Shown: positions 7,986-17,807, counted from the stretch's first letter. The stretch is DNA of 64,000 nucleotides from Ruegeria lacuscaerulensis ITI-1157 (GCA_000161775.1 GG704596.1:1197029-1261028); one strand, 5' to 3'. The notes: generated by a model from the letters alone, not told the origin. Program-made: numbers and translations.

Positions 7986-8821
7986 GCCTTGCCCCCCTTG
8001 GCAGGGGCCTGGTCAGCAAACACATGCTCGGCCGCGGGGAAGGTGCGGGCGCGCACCTCGGCGGCGTATTCGGCAATGGCGGCCTCGGCCAGCGGGCCCA
8101 GATCGGCGAAGCGTTTGACGAATTTCGGTTTGAAGGCCGTGAAAAAGCCCAGCATGTCATCGACCACCAGGATCTGACCGTCACAGCCGGCCGAGGCCCC
8201 GATGCCGATGGTGGGGATGGGCACCTCGGCGGTGATCCGGTCGGCCAGACCCTGCGGAACCTTCTCGAGCACGACGGAAAACGCCCCGGCCTCGGCCACG
8301 GCGCGGGCGTCGGCCAGCACCGCCTCGGCCTGTTCGTCGCGGCCTTGCACCTTGTAGCCGCCCAGCGTGTTGATCGATTGCGGCGTCAGACCCACATGCG
8401 CCATCACCGGGATGCCGCGCTTGACCAGAAAGCGGATCGTTTCGGCCATCTCGACCCCGCCTTCCAGCTTGACCGCGCCCGCGCCGGTCTCGGCCATCAG
8501 CCGGGCCGCGTTGCGGAAGGCTTGCGCGGGGCCTTCTTCATAGCTGGCAAAGGGCATGTCGATGACCATCATCGCCGTCTCAAGCCCGCGCGCGACGGCC
8601 TGGCCGTGAAGGATCATCATCTCCATCGTCACGCCCAGGGTCGAGCTCAGCCCATGCAGCACCATGCCCACGCTGTCGCCCACCAGGACGAAGTCGCAAT
8701 GGGGGTCCATCAGCCGGGCCATCGGCGTGGTATAGGCGGTCAGGCTGACCAGCGGATCGCCCCCTTTGCGGGCGCGGATATCCTCGGCATTCGGGGCTTT
8801 CTTGCGGGCGGTGGCGCTCAT
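7982..8821 (-). CDS. panB: 3-methyl-2-oxobutanoate hydroxymethyltransferase
   Basis: A 279-residue TIM-barrel enzyme for the first committed step of pantothenate synthesis, hydroxymethylation of alpha-ketoisovalerate using methylene-tetrahydrofolate. Conserved blocks are [24 protein letters not shown] (Mg2+-binding Asp), [12 protein letters not shown] and VKLEGG. It is the first gene of panB-panC on the minus strand. The 171-base gap to the divergent ABC transporter gene must hold promoters for both directions; none is obvious. Confidence 0.96.
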   Translation of the reverse strand: MSATARKKAPNAEDIRARKGGDPLVSLTAYTTPMARLMDPHCDFVLVGDSVGMVLHGLSSTLGVTMEMMILHGQAVARGLETAMMVIDMPFASYEEGPAQAFRNAARLMAETGAGAVKLEGGVEMAETIRFLVKRGIPVMAHVGLTPQSINTLGGYKVQGRDEQAEAVLADARAVAEAGAFSVVLEKVPQGLADRITAEVPIPTIGIGASAGCDGQILVVDDMLGFFTAFKPKFVKRFADLGPLAEAAIAEYAAEVRARTFPAAEHVFADQAPAKGGKA

Positions 8822-8992
8822 GCTCGCTCCTCGCGGGGTTCATGTTGCAGCGCGGCATAGCAGATCGGCAGGGGCCAGAGAAACCCCGGTTGCGCGAACA
8901 TTTCCTTGAATGACCCAAGGTTTGCGGGGACATTGATTCCGTCAGGGCCGCGTCAGCCGCCGCCCAACCGCACATTCTGGGAGGGAATTTAC

Positions 8993-10480
8993 ATGACCAA
9001 GCCGTTCTTTCGCACCTTTGCCGGCGCCGTGGCGCTGGGCGTGGGGCTGCTCGCCTCGCAGGCCATGGCCCGGTCGGACATCACCATCGCCATGCAGCTG
9101 GAGCCACCGCATCTGGACCCGACCAGCGCCGCCGCGCAAGCCATCGATTCGGTCGTCTACACCAACGTGTTCGAAGGGCTGACCCGGTTCATGGGCGATG
9201 GCTCGGTCGTGCCCGGGCTGGCCGAAAGCTGGGAGATCTCCGAGGACGGAAAGGTCTATACCTTCACGCTGCACGATGGCGTCACATTCCATGATGGCAC
9301 CGTGATGGATGCCGAGGACGTGAAGTTCAGCCTCGACCGCGCCACCGCCGAGGACAGCGCCAATGCGCAGAAGGCCCTGTTTGCCGGGATCGAAAGCGTC
9401 GAGGTCGTGGACCCGCTGACCGTCAGAATCACTCTGGCAGACCCCAACGGCAATTTCCTGTTCAACCTGGCCTGGGGCGACGCGGTGATCGTGGCACCCG
9501 AAAGTATCGAGGGCATCAAGACCAATCCGGTGGGCACCGGCGCCTACAAGTTCGCCGAATGGGTGCAGGGCGACCGCATCACGTTGGAGCGCAACCCGGA
9601 TTACTGGGGTGACCAACCCGCGCTGGAGAAGGCCACGTTCAAGTTCATCTCGGACCCCACCGCCGCCTTTGCCGCGATGATGGCCGAAGATGTGGACGTG
9701 TTCGACAATTTCCCCGCCCCCGAGAATCTGCCGCAGTTCGAGGCCGACCCGCGGTTCCAGGTGCTTGTCGGTTCGACCGAGGGCGAAACCATTCTGGCGA
9801 CCAACAACAAGAAGCCGCCCTTTGACGACGTGCGGGTGCGGCAGGCGCTGGCCCACGCGATCGACCGTCAGGCGATCATCGACGGCGCGATGTTCGGTTA
9901 TGGCACGCCGATCGGCACGCATTTCGCGCCGCACAACCCGGCCTATGTCGATCTGACCGGCCTGTCGGCGCATGACCCGGACAAGGCCCGCGCCCTGTTG
10001 GCCGAGGCCGGGTTCGCAGACGGGTTCGAAACCACGCTGCACCTGCCGCCGCCCTCCTACGCCCGCCGCGGGGGCGAGATCGTGGCCGCGCAGCTTGCCG
10101 AGGTCGGCATCAAGGCCGAGATCATCAACGTGGAATGGGCGCAGTGGCTGGAAACCGTGTTCAAGGGCAAGGATTTCGCCCTGACCATCGTCAGCCATAC
10201 CGAGCCGATGGACATCGGCATCTATGCCCGGCCGGATTACTACTTCCAGTATGACAACCCGGATTTCCAGGCCCTGATGGCGACGCTGAACGCCACCACC
10301 GACCCCGACGAACGCACCCGCCTTATGGGTGAGGCGCAGCGCATGATCGCCGAGGATTACGTCAACGCCTATCTGTTCCAGCTGGCCAAGCTGGGCGTGG
10401 CCAAGGCCGGCGTTCAGGGCCTGTGGGAAAACGCGCCCACGGCGGCCATCGACCTGACCGCGATCAGCTGGGCGGAATGA
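8993..10480 (+). CDS. ABC transporter substrate-binding protein, family 5 (Dpp/Opp type)
   Basis: A 495-residue periplasmic receptor with a signal peptide (cleavage near SQAMA-RSD, residue 24). The family 5 fold shows in LEPPHLDPTSAAAQ, NVFEGLTRF, YTFTLHDGVTFHDG (the SBP_bac_5 signature) and ATNNKKPPFDDVRVRQALAHAID. Family 5 receptors bind oligopeptides, nickel, opines or other amines. ATG 8993 follows GGGAGGG at proper spacing. It is the first gene of a six-gene unit, and its stop is followed by a hairpin that may let the receptor be made in excess over the channel and permeases. Confidence 0.92.
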   Translation: MTKPFFRTFAGAVALGVGLLASQAMARSDITIAMQLEPPHLDPTSAAAQAIDSVVYTNVFEGLTRFMGDGSVVPGLAESWEISEDGKVYTFTLHDGVTFHDGTVMDAEDVKFSLDRATAEDSANAQKALFAGIESVEVVDPLTVRITLADPNGNFLFNLAWGDAVIVAPESIEGIKTNPVGTGAYKFAEWVQGDRITLERNPDYWGDQPALEKATFKFISDPTAAFAAMMAEDVDVFDNFPAPENLPQFEADPRFQVLVGSTEGETILATNNKKPPFDDVRVRQALAHAIDRQAIIDGAMFGYGTPIGTHFAPHNPAYVDLTGLSAHDPDKARALLAEAGFADGFETTLHLPPPSYARRGGEIVAAQLAEVGIKAEIINVEWAQWLETVFKGKDFALTIVSHTEPMDIGIYARPDYYFQYDNPDFQALMATLNATTDPDERTRLMGEAQRMIAEDYVNAYLFQLAKLGVAKAGVQGLWENAPTAAIDLTAISWAE

Positions 10481-10486
10481 ACCTTG

Positions 10487-10511
10487 CGGGTCCGCCCGGC
10501 GGGCCCGTTTC
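10487..10511 (+). terminator. Intra-operon hairpin (partial terminator) after the binding-protein gene
   Basis: CGGGTCCGCC 10487-10496 pairs with GGCGGGCCCG 10498-10507 with one G-T pair. Only TTT and a CCCC tract follow, so readthrough is expected. Such hairpins commonly stabilise the upstream mRNA and lower expression downstream. Confidence 0.5.
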
Positions 10512-10533
10512 CCCACTTTAGGGTCTGTTTCAG

Positions 10534-11595
10534 ATGATGCGTTTCCTGGTTTCGGTGATTTTTTTCGTAGTCGCCCTGGCCCTGTCGGGGCCCTCGGGCG
10601 CGCAAGGGTTGTTTCAGGATGGCCACAGCGCGCTGTTGGGCACCCCGGAAAACCCGCTCGAAGTCGGCGTCGGCATCAAGATCGACCAGATCACCTCGGT
10701 CGATCAGAAGGCCGAGAACTATGGCGCCGTGGTCGTGCTGCGTTTTGAATGGAGCGATCCGGCCCTGGCGTTCGATCGGGATGAACTGGGCCGCGATTTC
10801 CGCGTATTCGATCCGCCGGCCTTCGTGCGCCATGCGGCCGAACGGGATGCCGTGATTCCGGCCTTCGTCATCCACAACCAGCAATCCAACCGCTGGGTGC
10901 ACGAATCCGCCGCCGCCCTGCGCCATGATGGGCATGTGACGTTTGTCGAGAAATCCTCGATGACGCTGCAGGCCCCGCATTTCAATTTCGTCAGATTTCC
11001 CTTCGACTCGCAGGAATTTCATTTCGAGGTGGTCTCGGTCTTGCCGTCCGATTTCGTCCATTACTACACGCTCGACCAGTTCTCGGGGCTAGGCGACGCG
11101 CTGGGCGAGGAGGAGTGGATTCTGGGCAACGCCCGCCTGCTGACCACGACCACCACCGGCCTGTCGGGCCATGACAGCGATCAGGTATCTCTGGTTTTCG
11201 AGGGCAAGCGCCATCTGACCTACTATGTCATCCGGGTGTTCCTGCCGATGCTGGTGCTGGTTCTGGTGGGTTGGGCACTGTTGTTTTTGGACGAATACAG
11301 CAAGCGGATCGACATCGCCGGGGCCAACCTGCTGGTCTTCGTCGCGTTCAACTGGGCGATCTCGGCCGATCTGCCCAAGCTGGGTTACCTGACCTTTCTG
11401 GATTTCATCCTGCAATGCATGTTCCTGATGACCGGGGCGCTGTTGGTGCTCAACGTTATCCTGCGGCGGCTCAAGGTCTCGGGGCGCGAGGACACGGCAC
11501 GCAAGCTGGACAACTACGCGGTCAAGTGGATCTATCCGCTGGGCTATGCCGCGATCGTGGGCTATGCGGTCTGGGCGTTTCTGATGCAGCCCTGA
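10534..11595 (+). CDS. Prokaryotic pentameric ligand-gated ion channel (Cys-loop/Pro-loop superfamily)
   Basis: A 353-residue protein with a signal peptide (to about residue 24). It has a beta-rich extracellular domain (GIKIDQITSVDQKAENYG at 47-64) and a Pro-loop FNFVRFPFDSQEF at 150-162 lacking the animal cysteines. Four membrane helices follow at about 228-252, 260-278, 286-312 and 328-350. The M2-M3 segment AFNWAISADLPKLGYLT closely parallels the GLIC pattern AFNxxxxxxLPKxxYxT, and the M3-M4 linker is short, as in bacterial channels. It would form a pentameric channel in the inner membrane. Its position between a receptor and its permeases suggests it responds to the same ligand or to its transport; this is inference. 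Confidence 0.88.
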   Translation: MMRFLVSVIFFVVALALSGPSGAQGLFQDGHSALLGTPENPLEVGVGIKIDQITSVDQKAENYGAVVVLRFEWSDPALAFDRDELGRDFRVFDPPAFVRHAAERDAVIPAFVIHNQQSNRWVHESAAALRHDGHVTFVEKSSMTLQAPHFNFVRFPFDSQEFHFEVVSVLPSDFVHYYTLDQFSGLGDALGEEEWILGNARLLTTTTTGLSGHDSDQVSLVFEGKRHLTYYVIRVFLPMLVLVLVGWALLFLDEYSKRIDIAGANLLVFVAFNWAISADLPKLGYLTFLDFILQCMFLMTGALLVLNVILRRLKVSGREDTARKLDNYAVKWIYPLGYAAIVGYAVWAFLMQP

Positions 11596-11644
11596 CGCCC
11601 TGTGCCGCTGGACCGGCGGCCAATCCCGGCCTAACGTGGCGGCA

Positions 11645-12592
11645 ATGCTCCGATATGCGCTCAAACGTCTGATTTCGCTGGCACTCAGCCTGGCCGTCGC
11701 TTCGGTGGTCATCTTCGCGGTGATCGAGGTGGCGCCGGGGGATCCGGCCTCGTTCATGTTGGGGGTGAATGCCCAGCCCGAAACGCTGGCCGCCCTGCGC
11801 GCCGAGTTGGGTTTGGACGTGTCTCGGCCGCAGCGCTATCTGAACTGGGTCAGCGGCATGCTGGCCGGAGATTTCGGCACATCGTACTCCTATCGCACGC
11901 CGGTGGCGCAGATGGTGGCCGACCGGCTGTGGGTGTCGCTGCCGCTGGCGCTATATGCGCTGACATTGTCGACGCTGATCGCCTTTCCGGTCGGTATCTA
12001 TGCCGCCGCGCGCCGGGGGAAACCGGGCGATCTTGCGGTGATGGGAGCCACGCAGCTGGGCATCGCGGTGCCGAATTTCTGGTTCGCGATGATGTTGGTG
12101 CTGATCTTCGCCATCAATCTGCGCTGGTTCAACGCGGGCGGGTTCGCGGGGTGGGACAACGGCCTGTGGGCCGGGCTGCACTCGCTGACGCTGCCGGCGA
12201 TCGCGCTGGCGCTGCCACAGGCGGCGATATTGGCGCGGGTCATGCGTTCAGCGCTGCTGGACATTCTGGGTGAGGATTTCATGCGCACCGCCCGCGCCAA
12301 GGGCCTGTCGCGTCGCCAGGCGCTGTGGCGGCACGGGGTGCGCAACGCGCTGATCCCGGTGCTGACGATCATCGGGCTGCAGTTCTCGTTTCTGCTGGCC
12401 GGGTCGATCATCATCGAGCAGGTCTTCTACCTGCCCGGTCTGGGGCGGCTGGTGTTCCAGGCGATCTCGGCGCGGGACCTGATCGTGGTGGAATCAGTGG
12501 TGATGCTGCTGGTCTTTGCGGTCATCACGGTGAACTTCCTGGTCGATCTGGCCTATGCCGCGGTCGATCCCCGGTTGCGGAGCCGCACATGA
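11645..12592 (+). CDS. ABC transporter permease, DppB/OppB type
   Basis: A 315-residue permease with six predicted helices. It has the N-terminal LRYALKRLISLALSLAVASVVIFAVIEVAPGDPA typical of DppB and the EAA loop near DFMRTARAKGLSRRQALWRHGVRNALIPVLT, which docks onto the ATPase. ATG 11645 is preferred, although an in-frame GTG at 11636 would add three residues; neither has a strong Shine-Dalgarno. It follows the channel gene by 49 bases and overlaps the next permease by ATGA. Confidence 0.93.
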   Translation: MLRYALKRLISLALSLAVASVVIFAVIEVAPGDPASFMLGVNAQPETLAALRAELGLDVSRPQRYLNWVSGMLAGDFGTSYSYRTPVAQMVADRLWVSLPLALYALTLSTLIAFPVGIYAAARRGKPGDLAVMGATQLGIAVPNFWFAMMLVLIFAINLRWFNAGGFAGWDNGLWAGLHSLTLPAIALALPQAAILARVMRSALLDILGEDFMRTARAKGLSRRQALWRHGVRNALIPVLTIIGLQFSFLLAGSIIIEQVFYLPGLGRLVFQAISARDLIVVESVVMLLVFAVITVNFLVDLAYAAVDPRLRSRT

Positions 12593-13404
12593 GCCGCGCG
12601 CTGATCCTGGGGGCGGCGCTGTCCTCGGTGGTGGTGCTGATGGCCCTGCTGTCCTTCGTCTGGACACCCTATGACCACGCCGCGCTGAACATCCCCGACA
12701 AGCTGCAGCCGCCCAACGCGCAACACTGGTTCGGTACCGATCATTTCGGGCGCGACATGTTCTCGATGATCATGGTGGGTGCGCGCACCTCGATCGCGGT
12801 GGCGTTGGTGGCTGTGGGCATCGGCATGGGGTTTGGCGTGCCGCTGGGTCTGACGGCCGCGGCGCGCAAGGGGTCTTGGCTGGACGAGCTGATCATGCGC
12901 GGCAACGATCTGGTCTTTGCCTTCCCCTCGCTGGTCATCGCCATCCTGATCACCGCCGTCTTCGGCCCCGGTGCGGTGAACGCGATCATCGCCATCGGCA
13001 TCTTCAACATCCCCGTCTTTGCCCGCATCACCCGTGGCGCGGCGCTGTCCCTGTGGGAGCGCGAGTTCATCCTCGCCGCCCGTGTCGCGGGCAAGGGCGC
13101 GGCGCGAATCTCGGCCGAGCACATCCTGCCCAACGTCGCCAACCTGCTGATCGTGCAGGGCACCATCCAGTTCAGCCTGGGCATTCTGGCCGAGGCGGGC
13201 CTCAGCTATGTCGGACTCGGCGCGCAACCACCCACGCCCAGCTGGGGCCGGATGCTGGCGGATGCGCAGACGATGGTCAGTTTTGCCCCGCATTTGGCTC
13301 TGATTCCGGGGCTGGCGATCATCGTGACGGTGCTGGGGTTGAACCTGCTGGGCGACGGGCTGCGCGATTGGTTGGACCCTCGAATCCGGGTGGCCCGCGC
13401 ATGA
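12589..13404 (+). CDS. ABC transporter permease, DppC/OppC type
   Basis: A 271-residue permease whose start overlaps the previous stop (ATGA, 12589-12592). HWFGTDHFGRDMFSMIMVGARTS is the OppC N-terminal signature, and the EAA-type coupling loop is REFILAARVAGKGAARISAEHILPNV. It pairs with the DppB-like subunit to form the translocation path. The stop in turn overlaps the ATPase start at 13401-13404. Confidence 0.93.
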   Translation: MSRALILGAALSSVVVLMALLSFVWTPYDHAALNIPDKLQPPNAQHWFGTDHFGRDMFSMIMVGARTSIAVALVAVGIGMGFGVPLGLTAAARKGSWLDELIMRGNDLVFAFPSLVIAILITAVFGPGAVNAIIAIGIFNIPVFARITRGAALSLWEREFILAARVAGKGAARISAEHILPNVANLLIVQGTIQFSLGILAEAGLSYVGLGAQPPTPSWGRMLADAQTMVSFAPHLALIPGLAIIVTVLGLNLLGDGLRDWLDPRIRVARA

Positions 13405-14999
13405 GCTTGCTGGAAATCCATAACCTGTCGCTGTCGATCCACGGGGTCCCCGTTCTGGATCAGGTCAGCCTGTCCATCGACCCGGGGGAGGTCGTGGCGG
13501 TCACCGGCGAGAGCGGCTCGGGCAAGTCGATGACCGCGCTGGCGGTGATGCAGTTGCTGCCCGAAGGGGCCGTGGCCAGCGGCTCGGTCCGCCTTGACGG
13601 GCACGAGGTTCTGAACAGCCCCGAGGCGGAAATGTGCGCCCTGCGCGGCGCGACCGTCGGGATGGTGTTCCAAGAGCCGATGACGGCGCTCAATCCGGTG
13701 AAGACCATCGGTGATCAGGTGATGGAGACCATCCTGATCCACAAGGCCATGCCCCGCGACGCCGCCCGCACGCGCGCGCAAGAAGTCCTGACCCGCGTTG
13801 GCCTGCCGCCCGAGAAGTTCCCGCTGGACCGCTACCCGCACGAACTGTCGGGCGGGCAGCGGCAGCGGGTGGTGATCGCCATGGCCATCGCCCTGCGCCC
13901 CCGGCTGCTGATCGCGGACGAGCCGACAACCGCGCTGGACGTGACCACGCAGGCGCAGATCCTCGATCTGCTGCGGGGGTTGGTCACGGAATACGGCATG
14001 GGCCTGCTGATGATCACCCACGATCTGGCGGTTGTGGCGAACATGGCCGACCGGATCGTGGTGATGCAGAAGGGGCGGGTGGTCGAAACCGGGGCCACCG
14101 ACCACCTGCTGGCCAACATGCAGCACCCCTATACGCGGATGCTGTTTCAGGCCTCGGGCCATCGGGTCGCATTGCCTGCGCCGCCCGCGCCTGCGCCTCT
14201 GCTCGAGGTCCGCAACGTGGTGCGCGACTATCGCCTGCCGCGCACACGGTTGTTTGAAAAGCCCGGTCATCACCGCGCCGTGGACCATGTGAGTTTCACG
14301 CTGAACCGGGGCGAGCGACTTGGGCTTGTGGGCGAGTCCGGTTGCGGAAAATCGACCCTAACACGGGCTATTCTGGGGCTTGAGGAGGTTCAGGGCGGGC
14401 ACATCCTGCTGGACGGCCAGCCAGTGTTCACCGGGCACAAACCCAATCTGGCCGTGCGTCGCAAGATGCAGGTGGTGTTCCAGGACCCGTTCGGCAGCTT
14501 CAACCCCCGCCACCGGGTTGCCCGCCTGATCACCGAACCTTTCCACCTGCTGGAAACGCCGCCCACCGGCACCGAACGGCAGCATCGGATCGCCGAGATG
14601 CTGACCACCGTGGGGCTCTCGCCCGATGATGCGGGGAAATACATCCACGAATTCTCGGGCGGGCAGCGCCAGCGCATCGCCATCGCCCGCGCCCTGATCA
14701 TCCGGCCCGAATTGATCCTGTTCGACGAGGCCGTCTCGGCGCTGGATGTCTCGGTCCGGGCGCAGATCCTCGACCTGCTGGCGGAACTCTGCGCGGCCTA
14801 TGACCTGACCTACCTGTTCATCAGCCATGACCTGAGCGTGGTGCGCACCATCACCGACCGGGTGATGGTGATGCAGGCAGGCCGGATCGTCGAACAGGGC
14901 GAGACCGAGCGCGTGTTCGCGGACCCGCAACACCCCTATACGCAAACTTTGATCCAAGCCGTGCCGAAATTGCCCGAGATCGGGCAAGGCGCGGCATGA
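13401..14999 (+). CDS. Fused dipeptide-type ABC transporter ATPase (DppD-DppF fusion)
   Basis: A 532-residue protein with two complete nucleotide-binding domains. Domain 1 has Walker A GESGSGKS at 36-43, signature LSGGQRQR near 149-156 and Walker B LLIADEPT. Domain 2 has Walker A GESGCGKS near 311-318, signature FSGGQRQR near 418-425 and [12 protein letters not shown]. The second Walker B reads DEA where DEP is more usual. One polypeptide replaces the separate D and F subunits of Dpp/Opp systems, so a minimal transporter would be receptor, B, C and this protein. The start is translationally coupled to the upstream permease. Confidence 0.94.
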   Translation: MSLLEIHNLSLSIHGVPVLDQVSLSIDPGEVVAVTGESGSGKSMTALAVMQLLPEGAVASGSVRLDGHEVLNSPEAEMCALRGATVGMVFQEPMTALNPVKTIGDQVMETILIHKAMPRDAARTRAQEVLTRVGLPPEKFPLDRYPHELSGGQRQRVVIAMAIALRPRLLIADEPTTALDVTTQAQILDLLRGLVTEYGMGLLMITHDLAVVANMADRIVVMQKGRVVETGATDHLLANMQHPYTRMLFQASGHRVALPAPPAPAPLLEVRNVVRDYRLPRTRLFEKPGHHRAVDHVSFTLNRGERLGLVGESGCGKSTLTRAILGLEEVQGGHILLDGQPVFTGHKPNLAVRRKMQVVFQDPFGSFNPRHRVARLITEPFHLLETPPTGTERQHRIAEMLTTVGLSPDDAGKYIHEFSGGQRQRIAIARALIIRPELILFDEAVSALDVSVRAQILDLLAELCAAYDLTYLFISHDLSVVRTITDRVMVMQAGRIVEQGETERVFADPQHPYTQTLIQAVPKLPEIGQGAA

Positions 15000-15033
15000 A
15001 ACCCGTTTGTTAGAGCCTGTTTTGGAGGCAGAT

Positions 15034-16479
15034 ATGCTAAATCCCATCTGGTTTGATCCCACCCTGTGCCTGATCGGCGGCGATTGGGTCGCGACCGAAG
15101 ACACGCTTGATCTGACCAACCCGTCCGACGCCACGCCGCTGTGCCGGATCGCGCGTGGCGGGGCGCCGCAGATCGATGCCGCCGTGCAGGCCGCGCAGGC
15201 GGCGCTGGACGGCGACTGGGGCCGGATGACCGCGCTGGAGCGGGGCCGCATCCTGACCCGGCTGGGGCAGTTGGTACAGGACAGGACCGAAGAGCTTGCG
15301 CTGCTGGAGGCGTTGGACGTTGGCAAACCCCTCAGCCAAGCCCGCGCCGATGCGTTGGCGCTGGCGCGGTACTGCGAGTTCTACGGCGGTGCGGCGGACA
15401 AGGTGACGGGCCAGACCATCCCCTATCTGGACGGATACACCGTCTATACCCTGCGCGAGCCGCATGGCGTGACCGGCCATATCGTGCCGTGGAACTATCC
15501 GATGCAGATCATCGGCCGCTCGGTCGGGGCGGCGCTGGCGATGGGCAATGCCTGCGTGCTGAAACCGGCGGAAGAGGCCTGTCTGACCGCGTTGGCCTTT
15601 GCCCAACTGGCCACCGAGGCGGGGCTGCCCGCCGGTGCGCTGAACGTGGTTCCCGGCATCGGGTCCGAGGCGGGCGCGGCCCTGTCGGCCCATCCGGGTG
15701 TGCACCACATCTCGTTCACCGGGTCCGTGGCGACGGGCGCGCTGGTGCAGCAGGCGGCCGGACGCAATGTGGTGCCGGTGACGCTGGAACTGGGCGGGAA
15801 ATCTCCGCAATTGGTGTTCGATGATGCCGATTTGCAGGCCGCGCTGCCGTTTCTGGTGAATGCGGGTATCCAGAACGCGGGTCAGACCTGCTCGGCCGGG
15901 TCGCGCGTTCTGGTGCAGCGCGGGGTCTATGCCGAGGTCAAGGCGCGCATGGCTGCCGCCTATGCCGACCTGACCGTCGGCCCCGCGACCGAGGATCTGC
16001 GCGTCGGGCCGCTGATCTCGGACCGGCAGAAGCAGATCGTAACCGGCTTTCTGGCGCAGGGGGGCGATCTTGAGATCGCCGCACAAGGCCGGATCGTGGA
16101 TCACGCGCCGACGAGCGGGGCCTATGTGCGCCCGACGCTGTTTGGTGACGTGCCGCCCGATCATCCGCTGGCGCAGAAGGAAATCTTTGGCCCGGTCCAG
16201 GTTCTGATTCCCTTCGACACCGAGGAACAGGCCATTCAAATCGCCAACGGCACCGAGTACGGGCTGGTGGCCGGGGTCTGGACGCGGGACGGTGCGCGGC
16301 AGATGCGGCTGGCCAAACGTCTGCGCGCGGGGCAGGTATTCATCAACAATTACGGCGCGGGCGGCGGGGTCGAGCTGCCGTTCGGTGGGGTCGGAAAATC
16401 GGGCCATGGCCGCGAAAAGGGGTTCGAGGCGCTGTACGGTTTTTCCCAGTTGAAAACCGTGGCCGCCCATCATGGCTGA
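15034..16479 (+). CDS. NAD(P)-dependent aldehyde dehydrogenase
   Basis: A 481-residue ALDH with catalytic Cys near residue 285 (NAGQTCSAGSR) and general-base Glu near 252 (LELGGKSP). The cofactor-binding stretch VTGHIVPWNYPMQIIGRSVGAAL and the C-terminal PFGGVGKSGHGREKGFEAL are also present. It is closest by eye to betaine/gamma-guanidinobutyraldehyde-type enzymes, but the substrate is not certain. TTGGAGGC precedes ATG 15034. It lies 34 bases after the ATPase gene and ends the operon, suggesting the imported compound is, or is converted to, an amine-derived aldehyde. Only six bases separate it from convergent pncB. Confidence 0.9.
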   Translation: MLNPIWFDPTLCLIGGDWVATEDTLDLTNPSDATPLCRIARGGAPQIDAAVQAAQAALDGDWGRMTALERGRILTRLGQLVQDRTEELALLEALDVGKPLSQARADALALARYCEFYGGAADKVTGQTIPYLDGYTVYTLREPHGVTGHIVPWNYPMQIIGRSVGAALAMGNACVLKPAEEACLTALAFAQLATEAGLPAGALNVVPGIGSEAGAALSAHPGVHHISFTGSVATGALVQQAAGRNVVPVTLELGGKSPQLVFDDADLQAALPFLVNAGIQNAGQTCSAGSRVLVQRGVYAEVKARMAAAYADLTVGPATEDLRVGPLISDRQKQIVTGFLAQGGDLEIAAQGRIVDHAPTSGAYVRPTLFGDVPPDHPLAQKEIFGPVQVLIPFDTEEQAIQIANGTEYGLVAGVWTRDGARQMRLAKRLRAGQVFINNYGAGGGVELPFGGVGKSGHGREKGFEALYGFSQLKTVAAHHG

Positions 16480-16485
16480 GCCGGG

Positions 16486-17778
16486 CTAGACGATCACTTC
16501 GATCGCCTCTTGGTCCCCTACGCCAAAGACGCGCTTGTAGCGCTCGATCTCGTCTTTCGGCCCCATCGCCTTTTCGGGGTTGTCCGACAGTTTCACTGTC
16601 GGCCGCCCATTGGCCGAGACCGCCTTGCACACCAGCGAGAACGGCGCTAGCGCATCCCCCGGGACCAGGCCGCGGAAATCGTTGGTCAGCAACGTGCCCC
16701 ACCCGAACGAGACCTTGACCCGGCCCGCGAATTGGCCATGCAATTCGCGGATCTTGTCCACGTCGAGCCCGTCCGAGAAGATGATCCGTTTCTGGCTGGG
16801 ATCCTCGCCGCGCGATTTCCACCAGTCGATGGCGATCTCGGCGCCTTTGGCCGGATCGCCGCTGTCGATGCGGATGCCGGTCCAGCCGGCCAGCCAGTCG
16901 GGCGCGCGGTCCAGAAACCCCTTGGTGCCATAGGTGTCGGGCAGGATGATCCGCAGGTTGCCGTCATGTTCGTCATGCCAGTCGCTCAGCACGTCATAGG
17001 GCGCGCGGGCCAGTTCCTCGTCGGTTTCGGCCAGCGCCGAATAGACCATCGGCAGTTCATGCGCATTGGTGCCGATCGCCTCGACCTCGCGCCGCATGGC
17101 GATCAGGCAGTTCGACGTCCCGGTAAACGCCGGGCCCAGCCCTTCGATCATCGCCTGCACGCACCAGTCCTGCCACAGGAAGGAATGCCGCCGCCGGGTG
17201 CCGAAATCGGCGATGCTGAGGCCCTCGATTCCGCGCAGCTTTTCGATCTTTTCCCAGACGCGGGTCATGGCGCGGGCGTACAGAACCTGCAACTCGAACC
17301 GGCGCATGTCGTTCAGCACCGCGCGCGACCGCAGCTCCATCAGCACCGCCAGCGCCGGGATCTCCCACAGCATGACCTCGTGCCATTTGCCTTCGAAGGT
17401 CAGCTCGTACTGGTCGCCCTTGCGTTCCAGATGATAGGGCGGCAGGCGCAACCCCTCGAACCATTCCATGAAATCGGGGCGGAACATTTGGCGTTTGCCG
17501 TAGAAGGTATTGCCCCGCAGCCAGGTGCTTTCACCCCGGCTGAGGCTGAGCGAACGGATGTGGTCCAGCTGTTCGCGCAGCTCGCCCTCGTCGATCAGCT
17601 TGGCCAGCGGCACGTGATTCGACCGGTTGATCAGCGAAAAAACCACGTCCGTTTGGGGCTTGTTGCGAAACACTGACTGACACATCAGCAGTTTGTAGAA
17701 ATCCGTGTCGATCAACGACCGAACGATCGGGTCGATCTTCCATTTGTGATTGTAGACACGGGTCGCGATGTCGACCAT
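16486..17778 (-). CDS. pncB: Nicotinate phosphoribosyltransferase
   Basis: A 430-residue enzyme that makes nicotinate mononucleotide from nicotinate and PRPP in NAD salvage. LIDTDFYKLLMCQ near the N-terminus, GTRRRHSFLWQDW and IRIDSGDPAKGAEIAIDW and the IIFSDGLDVDKI phosphate-binding loop are family markers. CAGGAG lies before the ATG. The functional partner pncA is 0.7 kb upstream on the same strand, separated by an oppositely oriented orphan gene. An inverted repeat at 17808-17827 lies just before the start. Confidence 0.95.
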   Translation of the reverse strand: MVDIATRVYNHKWKIDPIVRSLIDTDFYKLLMCQSVFRNKPQTDVVFSLINRSNHVPLAKLIDEGELREQLDHIRSLSLSRGESTWLRGNTFYGKRQMFRPDFMEWFEGLRLPPYHLERKGDQYELTFEGKWHEVMLWEIPALAVLMELRSRAVLNDMRRFELQVLYARAMTRVWEKIEKLRGIEGLSIADFGTRRRHSFLWQDWCVQAMIEGLGPAFTGTSNCLIAMRREVEAIGTNAHELPMVYSALAETDEELARAPYDVLSDWHDEHDGNLRIILPDTYGTKGFLDRAPDWLAGWTGIRIDSGDPAKGAEIAIDWWKSRGEDPSQKRIIFSDGLDVDKIRELHGQFAGRVKVSFGWGTLLTNDFRGLVPGDALAPFSLVCKAVSANGRPTVKLSDNPEKAMGPKDEIERYKRVFGVGDQEAIEVIV

Positions 17779-17807
17779 GGGGAGCTCCTGCCATTTCCGT
17801 TGTTAGA

